Assembly (NCBI GenBank): GCA_030528345.1
Contig: JAUMZB010000006.1
Coordinates: 1-64,000 of the forward strand
Reading direction: 5' to 3'
DNA length: 64,000 nt
Origin: Eikenella sp.
Lineage (GTDB): Bacteria > Pseudomonadota > Gammaproteobacteria > Burkholderiales > Neisseriaceae
The position numbers and the translations under genes were made by a program. Position 1 is the first letter of the stretch, and the number at the start of each line of letters is the position of its first letter. Positions 26,763 through 34,811 of this stretch are shown one piece after another. The notes beneath the pieces were generated by a model. That model did no database searches. It worked only from the letters and a program-made list of their open reading frames with translations, and was not told where the DNA came from.

Positions 26763-27551
26763 ATGTCGATTATCTCCATTGATATCAGTGCCCAACGTGC
26801 TTTTTCTCCTTTGTGCCCGGATGAGTTGCCGGTGGCCGGCGGCGATTTGATTGCCCCCGAATTGAACCGCAATGCGGCATTGGCCCATTGGCGTGTTTTG
26901 ACCCGCGATGCACACGGCCCCAATGCCGTTTGGGCGGTGGACGACCCCGAAAAAATGGGCCGCCGGTTGGATTACCCGAATGCGGACCAGACTTGGGTGC
27001 GCCATGCCGAAGTCGGCACCCCGGGCTTCCTGCCGCTGCCCGGTCTGCCGGCGCCGGAAGAGTATGATTTTCTGGTACATCAGGGTTTGGATATGAATAT
27101 GCATCCTTACGGCTGCTGTTTTCACGATACCGCCGAAACCCTGAGTACCGGTCTGCTGGAATGGCTGCAAGTGCGCCAGGCAGACTGCCTGATTGTCGGC
27201 GGTCTGGCTACCGACTATTCGGTCAAAGAAACCGTGGTGCAGCTGTGCCGTTACGGCAACTGGCAGGTGTTGGTGAATTTGGCTGCCTGTCGCGGTATTG
27301 CGGAAGAAACTTCTGTTGCCGCCCTGCAAAAAATGCGCGAAGTCGGAGCGTATTTGCTGGAAGATGCCAACGGCGTTGCCGATTGGCTCAAACACCATCA
27401 CTGTCCCACTTCATTACGCCATCTGAATGACGCGCACCGTTTTGTGCCGCATATTCCGTGCAACAAGCATGCCCCGAACCATCCTGAAAAATGCACCCAC
27501 CGCATCAGCGGTTGTACCGGCGCGGGATGTTCCGGAGCCGGCTTGGTGTGA
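26763..27551 (+). CDS. Nicotinamidase-like protein lacking catalytic residues, Cys/His-rich tail
   Basis: The first 205 or so residues are homologous to nicotinamidase PncA: SIDISAQRAF with Asp7, RDAH with metal-site Asp49 and His51, WVRHAEVGTPG with His81, and GLATDYSVKET. In active family members the last motif reads DYC, and a lysine-glycine pair supplies the second catalytic residue. Here the cysteine is Ser153 and the lysine position reads HQG (106-108). Two of three catalytic positions are therefore changed. A tail of about 55 residues follows, rich in Cys and His (HHHC, PCNKH, EKCTH, GCTGAGC), and is not part of the usual 180-210-residue family. Either it is a non-enzymatic binding protein or a decaying copy. 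Confidence 0.7.
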   Translation: MSIISIDISAQRAFSPLCPDELPVAGGDLIAPELNRNAALAHWRVLTRDAHGPNAVWAVDDPEKMGRRLDYPNADQTWVRHAEVGTPGFLPLPGLPAPEEYDFLVHQGLDMNMHPYGCCFHDTAETLSTGLLEWLQVRQADCLIVGGLATDYSVKETVVQLCRYGNWQVLVNLAACRGIAEETSVAALQKMREVGAYLLEDANGVADWLKHHHCPTSLRHLNDAHRFVPHIPCNKHAPNHPEKCTHRISGCTGAGCSGAGLV

Positions 27552-27683
27552 TGCGCAGACTGCACGATTGATCAAGCCCGATGCGGGAGGCAAGCAGGCA
27601 GCCGGCCCGGTTTGCGCTGCCTGCTTGCTGTCGGCGGATGCCGTGCGCTAAAGTACAGAGCAACACCCTCACGGCACGCGGTA

Positions 27684-27689
27684 TATAAT
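27684..27689 (+). promoter_or_regulatory. -10 box of metY
   Basis: TATAAT 46 bp before the metY start. No convincing -35 box. Confidence 0.4.
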
Positions 27690-27735
27690 GCCGTTTTTCA
27701 GATACGGTTCCCCATTGATTGAGCAGGAGAAATTG

Positions 27736-29007
27736 ATGAAACTCGAAACCCAAGCCATCCACGCCGGCTACCGGCCGGACCCCACCACCAAGGCGGTGGC
27801 GGTGCCGATTTACCAAACCACCAGCTACGCCTTCGACAACACCCGGCACGGCGCCGATTTGTTCAACCTCAACGTCGCCGGCAATATCTACACCCGCATC
27901 ATGAACCCCACCACCGCCGTTTTGGAAGCGCGTTTGGCCGCCATCGAAGGCGGCATCGCCGCATTGTGCGTGGCCAGCGGCATGGCGGCGATTAGCTACG
28001 CCGTCCAAACCATCGCCGAAGCGGGCGACAACATCATCGCCACCAAAACCCTTTACGGCGGCACCTACAACCTGTTCGCCCACACCCTGCCCAAGCAGGG
28101 CATCGAAGTGCGCTTTATCGACCCCGCCAAGCCGGAAGACATCGCCGCCCACACCGACGCGCGCACCAAACTGGTTTACTGCGAAAGCATCGGCAATCCC
28201 GCCGTCAATGTGGTGGACATCCCCGCCTTTGCCGAAGCCGCCCACGCGCAAGGCCTGCCGCTGGTGGTGGACAACACCGTCGCCTCGCCCGCGCTGTGCC
28301 GCCCGCTGGAGCTGGGCGCCGACATCGTGGTGGAGTCGCTGACCAAATACATCGGCGGCCACGGCACCAGCATCGGCGGCGCGATTATCGACGGCGGGCG
28401 TTTCGACTGGACCCAGGGCGAGCGTTTCAAAGTGCTGACCACGCCCGACGTGTCTTACCACGGCGTCAATTACAGCGAACACTTCGGTGCCGCCGCCTAC
28501 ATCGCCCGCGCCCGCGTGGTGCCGCTGCGCAATACCGGCGCCGCCATCAGCCCGATGAATGTGTTTTTAATCCTGCAAGGCCTGGAAACCCTGGCGCTGC
28601 GCATGGAACGGCACAGCGACAACGCGCTGAAAGTGGCCGAGTTTTTGCAAAACCATCCGCAAGTGGCCTGGGTCAACTACCCCGGTCTTTCAGGTAGCCC
28701 TTACAAGGCTCTGATTGAGCGCGATTTCGCCGGCCAAGCTTCCGGCCTGCTCAGCTTCGGCATCAAAGGCGGTATCGAGGCGGGCGGCAAATTTATCGAT
28801 GCCTTGCAACTGTTTACCCGTCTGGTCAACATCGGCGACGCCAAATCACTGGCCACCCATCCGGCCAGCACCACCCACCGCCAGCTCAATGCCGAAGAGT
28901 TGGCGCAAGCCGGCGTGAGCGAAGACATGGTGCGCCTCTCCGTCGGTATTGAGCACATCGACGATTTGCTGGCCGATTTGGCACAGGCTTTGGCTGCCGC
29001 CCGATAA
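27736..29007 (+). CDS. metY: O-acetylhomoserine sulfhydrylase / aminocarboxypropyltransferase
   Basis: MetY makes homocysteine directly from O-acetylhomoserine and sulfide (PLP, Cys/Met metabolism family). The start at ATG 27736 (423 residues, MKLETQAIHAG) follows AGGAG; an upstream ATG 27688 overlaps the probable -10 box. Blocks in order are YQTTSYAF, the long-insert form NLNVAGNIYTRIMNPT, ASGMAAISYA, DNTVASPALCRP, SLTKYIGGHG with PLP Lys204, and the C-terminal ATHPASTTHRQL. Long size and the NLN-x-YTRIMNPT form favour MetY over MetZ or MetB. An uptake word lacking its last base lies inside the gene (28690-28700). Confidence 0.9.
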   Translation: MKLETQAIHAGYRPDPTTKAVAVPIYQTTSYAFDNTRHGADLFNLNVAGNIYTRIMNPTTAVLEARLAAIEGGIAALCVASGMAAISYAVQTIAEAGDNIIATKTLYGGTYNLFAHTLPKQGIEVRFIDPAKPEDIAAHTDARTKLVYCESIGNPAVNVVDIPAFAEAAHAQGLPLVVDNTVASPALCRPLELGADIVVESLTKYIGGHGTSIGGAIIDGGRFDWTQGERFKVLTTPDVSYHGVNYSEHFGAAAYIARARVVPLRNTGAAISPMNVFLILQGLETLALRMERHSDNALKVAEFLQNHPQVAWVNYPGLSGSPYKALIERDFAGQASGLLSFGIKGGIEAGGKFIDALQLFTRLVNIGDAKSLATHPASTTHRQLNAEELAQAGVSEDMVRLSVGIEHIDDLLADLAQALAAAR

Positions 29008-29035
29008 ACACCGCTTGCGTTGAGAATAGAAAAAC

Positions 29036-29062
29036 ACCGCTTTCAGGCTACCTGAAAGCGGT
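29036..29062. terminator. Hairpin from a single uptake word between metY and the SIMPL gene
   Basis: ACCGCTTTCAGG and CCTGAAAGCGGT form a perfect 12-bp stem with a CTA loop. The uptake word AGGCTACCTGAA supplies the loop and right arm, and neighbouring bases complete the left arm. It lies between two convergent genes. Confidence 0.7.
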
Positions 29063-29088
29063 ATTGTGGTTCTGGAGAGCGGTGCAGG

Positions 29089-29790
29089 CTATTGGTATTG
29101 CACCCGGCCGCTGGCGGTTTGGCTGACGGTGGTTTGCCCCGGGGTATCGAAAGCCTGCTCGGGGGCGGGCGGTGTGGCGGCGGCATAAGCCATGTCTTGC
29201 GCACGGTAGGCCCGGCTGCCGGCCTGCATGGTCTGCACCAAGTCCACCTCCACCACTTTGTAGCCGCTGCCGCCCATGGTTTGGCTGAGGGCTTGCGCCC
29301 GTTCTTGAAAGCGGCGCAGGGCTTCGGTGCTCAGGCTTTCCACTACCTGTCGGCGGGTGGCCGGTTTGAGCGAAAAACTAACGTTATCCACCACCGCTTC
29401 GCCGCTGCTTTGTGCCAGCAGCTTGCCCAAGACCTGAAAGTCGGCGCCGGACACGCTCAGTACCGCTTCGTCCTGCCAGATGCGCCGCGCACGGCCGTTT
29501 TGCCCGTCTTCGCTGCTTGGGTAAGCAGAGCGGTATTGGAGTTGGCTTTCGATGCCGCTGAGGGCGCGCAGGCGGTTTTGCAGGATGTTGAGTTTGCGGG
29601 TGGTGCCGGCTGCGGCTTGGGCGGCATCGGCATGACGGGTCTGCACCCGCAGGCGTAAGGTCATCCAGTCGTTGGGCACGTCGCGGCTGACGGTTTCGCT
29701 GAAGCGCAGGATTTGGTAGTGGAGCGGCTCGGCCGCGGCGGGCAGGCTGAGAACGGCGGAGAGAAGGAGTAGGACGGCGGTTTTCTTCAT
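29089..29790 (-). CDS. SIMPL domain (DUF541) periplasmic protein
   Basis: A 233-residue exported protein with a signal peptide ending at PAAAEP and one SIMPL/DUF541 domain. Characteristic parts are VSRDVPNDWMTLRLRVQT, a tyrosine-rich strand, VDNVSFSLKP and the EALRRFQERAQALSQTMG helix near the C-terminus, then a proline-containing tail. Members such as YggE and BP26 are periplasmic and linked to oxidative stress or channel-like assemblies, but biochemical function is unsettled. AAGGAGAACCTT precedes the start. Confidence 0.85.
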   Translation of the reverse strand: MKKTAVLLLLSAVLSLPAAAEPLHYQILRFSETVSRDVPNDWMTLRLRVQTRHADAAQAAAGTTRKLNILQNRLRALSGIESQLQYRSAYPSSEDGQNGRARRIWQDEAVLSVSGADFQVLGKLLAQSSGEAVVDNVSFSLKPATRRQVVESLSTEALRRFQERAQALSQTMGGSGYKVVEVDLVQTMQAGSRAYRAQDMAYAAATPPAPEQAFDTPGQTTVSQTASGRVQYQ

Positions 29791-29852
29791 AAGGTTCTCC
29801 TTGTGGTAGGAACGCTGGAAGGGGAAACGGAAGGGCAGGCAATAAGCCGAAA

Positions 29853-29913
29853 CAGGCTACCTGAAAACAGCCGGTTTCGCAAAATATTGCCCGACCGGTT
29901 TTCAGGTAGCCTG
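29853..29913 (-). terminator. Inverted uptake words after the amino-acid ABC ATPase
   Basis: CAGGCTACCTGAAAA faces TTTTCAGGTAGCCTG, with an extra inner pairing CCGG/CCGG and an A/T-rich loop. Confidence 0.55.
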
Positions 29914-29942
29914 TATTCATTTAAGCGGAGCTCCAAGCGGGC

Positions 29943-30671
29943 TTAGTGCGTCATCACCTGATTGAGGAATTGGCGGGCGCGTTCGCTTTGCGGGTTGGTG
30001 AAGAAGGTGTCGGGGTCGGCCATTTCCACAATTTGGCCGTGATCGACGAAGATCACGCGGTCGGCCACTTCGCGGGCAAAGCCCATTTCGTGGGTCACGC
30101 ACATCATGGTCATGCCGCTCATGGCCAAGTCTTTCATCACTTTCAATACCTCGCCCACCATTTCGGGGTCGAGCGCGGAAGTGGGTTCGTCAAACAGCAT
30201 CACATTGGGCTCCATCGCCAAGCCGCGGGCAATGGCCACGCGCTGCTGCTGGCCGCCGGAAAGCTGCCCGGGCATGGCGTCTTTTTTATGCGCCAAGCCC
30301 ACGCGCTCCAGCAGTTCCAGGGCTTTCTTTTCCGCCTGCTCGCGCGATTGTTTTTTCACTTTGATCGGGGAGAGCATGATGTTTTCCAGCACGCTCAGGT
30401 GGGGGTAGAGGTTGAAGTGCTGGAACACGAAGCCCACTTCGGCGCGCACTTGGTTCAAATCGGTTTTGGGGTCGGCCACATTGACGCCGTCCACCCAGAT
30501 TTCGCCCTCCTGAATGCGTTCGAGCTGGTTGACGGTGCGGATCAGGGTGGATTTGCCGCTGCCCGACGGGCCGCACACCACCACTACTTCGCCTTTGTTG
30601 ATTTCGAGATCGACGCCGTTGATGACGTGCAGGTCTTTAAACCATTTGTGTACGTTTTTGAATTTAATCAT
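29943..30671 (-). CDS. Polar amino acid ABC transporter ATP-binding protein
   Basis: A 242-residue cytoplasmic ATPase of the GlnQ/GltL/ArtP class. Walker [10 protein letters not shown] is at 34-42, signature LSGGQQQR near 137-144 and Walker [13 protein letters not shown] near 157-168, with the H-loop in CVTHEMGFA. The family signature [17 protein letters not shown] supports amino-acid import. No permease or binding protein gene is next to it, so its partners must be elsewhere. Its start overlaps the end of rsmA by 8 bp, so it is translated from the same transcript. Confidence 0.88.
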   Translation of the reverse strand: MIKFKNVHKWFKDLHVINGVDLEINKGEVVVVCGPSGSGKSTLIRTVNQLERIQEGEIWVDGVNVADPKTDLNQVRAEVGFVFQHFNLYPHLSVLENIMLSPIKVKKQSREQAEKKALELLERVGLAHKKDAMPGQLSGGQQQRVAIARGLAMEPNVMLFDEPTSALDPEMVGEVLKVMKDLAMSGMTMMCVTHEMGFAREVADRVIFVDHGQIVEMADPDTFFTNPQSERARQFLNQVMTH

Positions 30672-31485
30672 CTGTTTGCTCCTCTGTGATTGCGGTTTTG
30701 GCTTTATGGCTTGTGTTTCGGCAGAGATGGTTGCTCAAGGCGACATACTGCCCGGGGGGAATGTGTTCGGCCCGCTGCTGCGGATCGATGCCGACGGCGG
30801 CGAAATCGGCCTCGCCGGCCAGGTCTTTCAGATTATTGCGCAGGGTTTTGCGGCGCTGGCGGAAGGCCTGTTTCACCAGTTGCGAAAAATGCCCGAAATC
30901 CAAGGCTTCGCCGAGGCGGTGGCGCAGCGGAATCATGCGTACCACGGCGGAATCCACTTTCGGCGCGGGCATAAATGCTTCTGGCGGCACTTCAAACAGC
31001 ATTTCCATGTCGAAAAAATACTGCAGCATCACGCTGAGGCGGCCGTAGTCATTGCTGCCGGGCGCGGCCACCATGCGCTCCACCACTTCTTTCTGCAGCA
31101 TAAAATGCATGTCTTCCACCTCTTCCGACACTTCGCTCAAACGGAACAGCAGCGGGGTGGAAATATTGTAGGGCAGGTTGCCGACGATTTTTTTGCGGCC
31201 GGGCACGCTGTGGAAATCAAACTGCAGCACGTCGCCTTCGTGAACCACCAATTTGCCGGCAAAAGGCAGGGTTTTCAGGCGGGCGATGATGTCGCGGTCG
31301 ATCTCGCACACATGCAGGGTGTTCAGCTTCGCGGCCAGAGGCTCGGTGATGGCCGCCAGGCCGGGGCCGATTTCGATGACGGTATCGTCCGGCTGCGGCC
31401 GCACGGCTGCCACAATGTCGCGGATGATGCGGCTGTCTTGCAGAAAATTCTGCCCGAAGCGTTTGCGGGCTTTGTGTTCTTTCAT
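30664..31485 (-). CDS. rsmA: 16S rRNA (adenine1518/1519-N6)-dimethyltransferase
   Basis: RsmA (KsgA) dimethylates A1518 and A1519 of 16S rRNA late in 30S assembly. I start at ATG 31485 (273 residues, [17 protein letters not shown]); the frame extends 30 bp upstream. Motif I reads [10 protein letters not shown], motif IV is NLPYNIS, and the C-terminal helical domain ends with [14 protein letters not shown]. The usual Gly-x-Gly of motif I is GPGLAA here, a mild change. The downstream ABC ATPase overlaps it. Confidence 0.94.
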   Translation of the reverse strand: MKEHKARKRFGQNFLQDSRIIRDIVAAVRPQPDDTVIEIGPGLAAITEPLAAKLNTLHVCEIDRDIIARLKTLPFAGKLVVHEGDVLQFDFHSVPGRKKIVGNLPYNISTPLLFRLSEVSEEVEDMHFMLQKEVVERMVAAPGSNDYGRLSVMLQYFFDMEMLFEVPPEAFMPAPKVDSAVVRMIPLRHRLGEALDFGHFSQLVKQAFRQRRKTLRNNLKDLAGEADFAAVGIDPQQRAEHIPPGQYVALSNHLCRNTSHKAKTAITEEQTDD

Positions 31486-31563
31486 GTGTGGCGGAATAAT
31501 GGGAAGCCGGCTCAAATGCGGCGGATTGTAACAGATTCATCGGTGCTGTGAAGTCCGCTTGCG

Positions 31564-31971
31564 TCAGGAAAACAGCTGCCAGCCGCCGATCAGGAGGGCA
31601 TAGCGCAAGGTTTTGCCGACCAGCAGCATCAGGGCGCACAGCCAGGCGTTCATCCTCAACCAGCCCGCCGCCACCGGCAGGGCATCGCCGATAACAGGCA
31701 CCCAAGCCAGCAGCAGGCAGACGCTGCCGTAGCGTTTCAGGTAGCCTGCGGCACGGCCGGGGCGCCGCTTGGGCGGGAGCAGGCGGCCGAGGGCATAAGA
31801 TATTAAGCTGCCGGCAGTATTGGCCGCGGTGGCCACGCCCCAGGCGGCGAGGGCGAGATCGGCCCGGCTGTGCACCACCGCCAGCAGGGCGGCTTCGGAC
31901 GTGCCGGGCAAGAGGGTGGCGGAAGTCAAGGCCGAGAAAGCCAGGCCGGCAAGCAGCCAGAATGTATCCAT
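31564..31971 (-). CDS. YqaA-like small membrane protein (SNARE-associated/DedA type)
   Basis: A 135-residue inner-membrane protein with four hydrophobic stretches. It opens WLLAGLAFSALTSATLLPGTSE, and the tail has WVPVIGDALPVAAGWLRMN, the G-D-x-x-x-x-xG pattern of the SNARE-associated (DedA/YqaA) family. Members of the wider family move lipids or affect membrane homeostasis; YqaA function is unknown. An uptake word (31737-31748) is part of the reading frame and encodes AGYLK. It reads away from the SDR gene start and towards rsmA. Confidence 0.8.
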   Translation of the reverse strand: MDTFWLLAGLAFSALTSATLLPGTSEAALLAVVHSRADLALAAWGVATAANTAGSLISYALGRLLPPKRRPGRAAGYLKRYGSVCLLLAWVPVIGDALPVAAGWLRMNAWLCALMLLVGKTLRYALLIGGWQLFS

Positions 31972-32092
31972 ATCAACAGGGTGTTCGGCGGCAGGCTACC
32001 TGAAAACAGGCGGCAGCGGACAGATTGGGGGCGATGGCAGCGGCGTGCGCACGGCATTATAATACGCGGCTTCGGAAAGATAAGGATACATC

Positions 32093-32920
32093 ATGAAATC
32101 CGTATTGATTACCGGCTGTTCCAGCGGCATCGGTTTGGATACTGCTCTGCAGATGAAGGCGCGGGGTTGGCGGGTGTTCGCCTCCTGCCGCAAAGAGGCG
32201 GATGTGCGCCGTTTGCAGGCGCAGGGTTTGGAAACTTTGCTGCTGGATGTGGACGACAGCGCGCAGATCAGGGCGGCATTTGCCGCCGTGGCCGGGCAGA
32301 CCGGCGGCACTTTGGATGCCTTGTTCTGCAATGCCGGCTACGGCCAAACGGGGGCGGTGGAAGATGTGCCGCGCGCAGCCTTGCGCGCCCAGTTTGAAAC
32401 CAATGTATTCGGCACTTGGGAGTGCATTGCCGAGGCGATGAAGCTGTTCCGCCGGCAGGGGCACGGACGGATTGTGGTGAACAGCAGCATTCTGGGCTTT
32501 GCCGCCATGCCTTGGCGCGGGGCATATAACAGCACCAAATTTGCTTTGGAAGGCCTGTGCGACACCCTGCGCCAGGAAACGGCCGGCAGCGGCATTGAGG
32601 TGGTGCTGGTGGAGCCCGGGCCGGTGGCCACCCGTTTCCGCCCCAATGCTTTGGCGAAATTCCGCCAATACATCGATATGGAGGCCAGCGTACACCGCGA
32701 GGCTTATCAGGCCCAGCTCGACCGTTTGCAGAAAGAAGGGGACGCGGCGCCGTTTACCGTGTCTTCCGCCGCCTGTGCCGCGGTGTGCGTGACCGCGCTG
32801 ACTGCGCCGAAGCCGCGCCGCCGTTATTTGGTGACGGTGCCGACGGTGTTGTTTTGGTATCTGAAACGGATATTGCCCACTGCGGTGTTCGACCGTTTGC
32901 TGCGCGGTGCGGCTAAATAG
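32093..32920 (+). CDS. Short-chain dehydrogenase/reductase
   Basis: A 275-residue classical SDR. The cofactor loop is TGCSSGIG (7-14), followed by CNAGYG, the catalytic serine in NSSILG, and the YNSTK motif that supplies Tyr and Lys. Arg in ASCRKEA after the second strand suggests NADPH preference. The C-terminal region ends in a hydrophobic segment (LFWYLKRILPTAVFDRLL) that may touch the membrane. Substrate unknown. TATAAT (32058-32063) 30 bp upstream is a likely -10 box. Confidence 0.88.
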   Translation: MKSVLITGCSSGIGLDTALQMKARGWRVFASCRKEADVRRLQAQGLETLLLDVDDSAQIRAAFAAVAGQTGGTLDALFCNAGYGQTGAVEDVPRAALRAQFETNVFGTWECIAEAMKLFRRQGHGRIVVNSSILGFAAMPWRGAYNSTKFALEGLCDTLRQETAGSGIEVVLVEPGPVATRFRPNALAKFRQYIDMEASVHREAYQAQLDRLQKEGDAAPFTVSSAACAAVCVTALTAPKPRRRYLVTVPTVLFWYLKRILPTAVFDRLLRGAAK

Positions 32921-33018
32921 CCGGCGGCGTTTTCTGCGGATTCGACCGGTTTTGCAGGCTACCTGAACAGCAGGGTGCGGCGGCAACGGTTTTGTCCGCA
33001 TAAAGCCGATACCTGCTT

Positions 33019-33903
33019 TCAGGTAGCCTGTTTGCCGAAAGCGGAGCCCAAATAAATGGCGGCCAGGGTTAAGGCCGCACCGGCCCATTGCCAGGCATCA
33101 ATCGCTTTGCCGAGCACCCAGGCGTCAATCACCAGAGCGGCCACCGGCTCGGACAGCAGCAGCAGGCCGGTGAGCGCCAGCGACAGTTTCGGAATCGCAT
33201 AGGCAATCAAGCCCCAAGCCAGGCATTGCATCACCGCGCCGTAAATCAGAATCAGGCCGATGTCGCGTGCCTGGGTGGGATAAAGCCGTCCTTGGTCGAA
33301 CCACCAGGCCGGCAGCAGCATGGCCGCCATGCCGCCGAGGCTGACCAGCAGCATCAGCGGCAGCAGGGGCGTGGGCTCGGCTTCGTGGGTTTTGCGTACA
33401 AAAGTCATGGAAGCGGCCAGCATGCCGCCGGAAACCATGCCGCTGATGAGGCCCCAAGCCGCGTGTGGGTTGCGCCCGAACTCGGGGCTGGCAATCAGAG
33501 CCACGCCCGCCACGGCCAGCAGCAGGCTGAACAGTTGCAGGCGGCTTTGCCGCTCGCCGAACCATATAAAGCCGATGGCGGCCAGAAAGAAAATCTGCAG
33601 GCTGTTGAGCAGGGTGGCGATGCCGGGGCCCACCGCATAAATGCTTTCGTGCCACAAAGCCAAATCCACGCCCAAAAACGCGCCCGACAAGAGGGCAAAC
33701 ATGCGGGCGCGGCGCTTGGCCGGCAGCCGCCGCCGCTGCAGCCGCAACAGCAGGTAAAACACCGCCGCCGCCACCGCCAGCCGCCAAAAAGCGATGGCAT
33801 ACGCCCCCACCGGCACTGCGGCCACAATCAGGCTGCCGAGGCCGAAAATAATGCAGCCGGCAATCAGGCCGAATGCGGCGGGTCGGGTGGAATAAGCATT
33901 CAT
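33019..33903 (-). CDS. EamA/DMT-family transporter
   Basis: A 294-residue protein with ten predicted membrane helices in two EamA repeats: the first covers AFGLIAGCIIFGLGSL to about residue 130, the second begins HAAWGLISGMVSGG and ends LTLAAIYLGSAF. Drug/metabolite transporters export amino acids, metabolites or drugs; substrate unknown. ATG 33903 (MNAYSTRPAAF) gives a standard N-terminus; a start at 33936 adds eleven unsupported residues. Uptake words flank the gene (33020-33031 and 33949-33960). Confidence 0.85.
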   Translation of the reverse strand: MNAYSTRPAAFGLIAGCIIFGLGSLIVAAVPVGAYAIAFWRLAVAAAVFYLLLRLQRRRLPAKRRARMFALLSGAFLGVDLALWHESIYAVGPGIATLLNSLQIFFLAAIGFIWFGERQSRLQLFSLLLAVAGVALIASPEFGRNPHAAWGLISGMVSGGMLAASMTFVRKTHEAEPTPLLPLMLLVSLGGMAAMLLPAWWFDQGRLYPTQARDIGLILIYGAVMQCLAWGLIAYAIPKLSLALTGLLLLSEPVAALVIDAWVLGKAIDAWQWAGAALTLAAIYLGSAFGKQAT

Positions 33904-34080
33904 GGCATCGGCAATGCAAACAAAGATGGGGGGCACAAAAGGGCGCCAAGGCTACCTGAAAGCCCTGCTTCGGTAAAGCGCTGCTATGGGTGCCTTTGAA
34001 TTTGAAAATGCCCGTGCCCGCCTGTGCCATTTATAGGCTACAATGCCGCCTGTTTTGAATCTGCGGTGGTGCAGGCAGTG

Positions 34081-34707
34081 ATGGCGGTGCGTTCCAAATC
34101 TTCCAAAGCGTGGCTGCACGAGCACGTGAACGATCCTTATGTGCATCAGGCGCAGAAAGACGGCTACCGTGCACGTGCCGCATACAAGCTGCTGGAAATC
34201 AACGAAAAAGACAAATTAATCAAGCCGGGTACGGTGGTGGCCGATTTGGGCAGCGCCCCGGGCAGCTGGTCGCAGGTGGCGGCCAAATTGGCAGGCAAAA
34301 GCGGACGCGTGTTCGCTTTGGACATTCTGCCGATGGCGCCGGTGGAAGGCGTATCGTTTATTCAGGGCGACTTCCGCGAGGATGCGGTGTTGGCCGAATT
34401 GGAAGCTTTGTTGGACGGCCGCAGTTTGGATCTTGTAATTTGCGACATGGCACCCAATATGTCGGGCCACGCCGTCAGCGATCAGGCGCGCAGCTATCAT
34501 TTGTGCGAGTTGGCTTTGGACTTTGCCGCCAACCATCTGAAACCCGGCGGCCATCTGCTGGTGAAGGTGTTTCAGGGCGCGGGTTATCGGGAATATGTGC
34601 AGGCCATGCGCGCAGTATTCGCCCAAGTGCAGGTGCGTAAGCCCAAGGCCTCGCGCGACCGTTCCAGCGAAACCTATTTGTTGGGGCGCAACAAATTCGA
34701 GGAATAA
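34081..34707 (+). CDS. rlmE: 23S rRNA (uridine2552-2'-O)-methyltransferase
   Basis: RlmE (FtsJ/RrmJ) methylates U2552 in the A-loop of 23S rRNA. ATG 34081 gives the usual 208 residues starting [11 protein letters not shown]; the frame extends 57 bp further to no benefit. Motifs are [11 protein letters not shown], the SAM site [20 protein letters not shown] with the catalytic aspartate, and LLVKVFQG with the catalytic lysine. rlmE followed by ftsH is a gene order conserved from E. coli to Neisseria. Confidence 0.95.
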   Translation: MAVRSKSSKAWLHEHVNDPYVHQAQKDGYRARAAYKLLEINEKDKLIKPGTVVADLGSAPGSWSQVAAKLAGKSGRVFALDILPMAPVEGVSFIQGDFREDAVLAELEALLDGRSLDLVICDMAPNMSGHAVSDQARSYHLCELALDFAANHLKPGGHLLVKVFQGAGYREYVQAMRAVFAQVQVRKPKASRDRSSETYLLGRNKFEE

Positions 34708-34713
34708 CATTAA

Positions 34714-34752
34714 GGCTGCCTGAGAACAGGCAATGCGGATTTTCAGGCAGCC
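34714..34752 (+). terminator. Variant uptake-word hairpin after rlmE
   Basis: GGCTGCCTGA pairs exactly with TCAGGCAGCC. The arms carry the AGGCTGCCTGA form of the word, so the pair has drifted together to another dialect while keeping its base pairing. Confidence 0.6.
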
Positions 34753-34811
34753 AAAGCCCAACCGCACAATAATTTTTCTGTTCCACTTTACATCAATAGG
34801 AGCTTGTTACC

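Noticed and set aside
27427-27651. Second frame over the nicotinamidase-like tail as a separate gene
   Set aside because: It overlaps the longer frame, has no ribosome site and no recognisable domain. A frameshift joining the two was considered but not supported.
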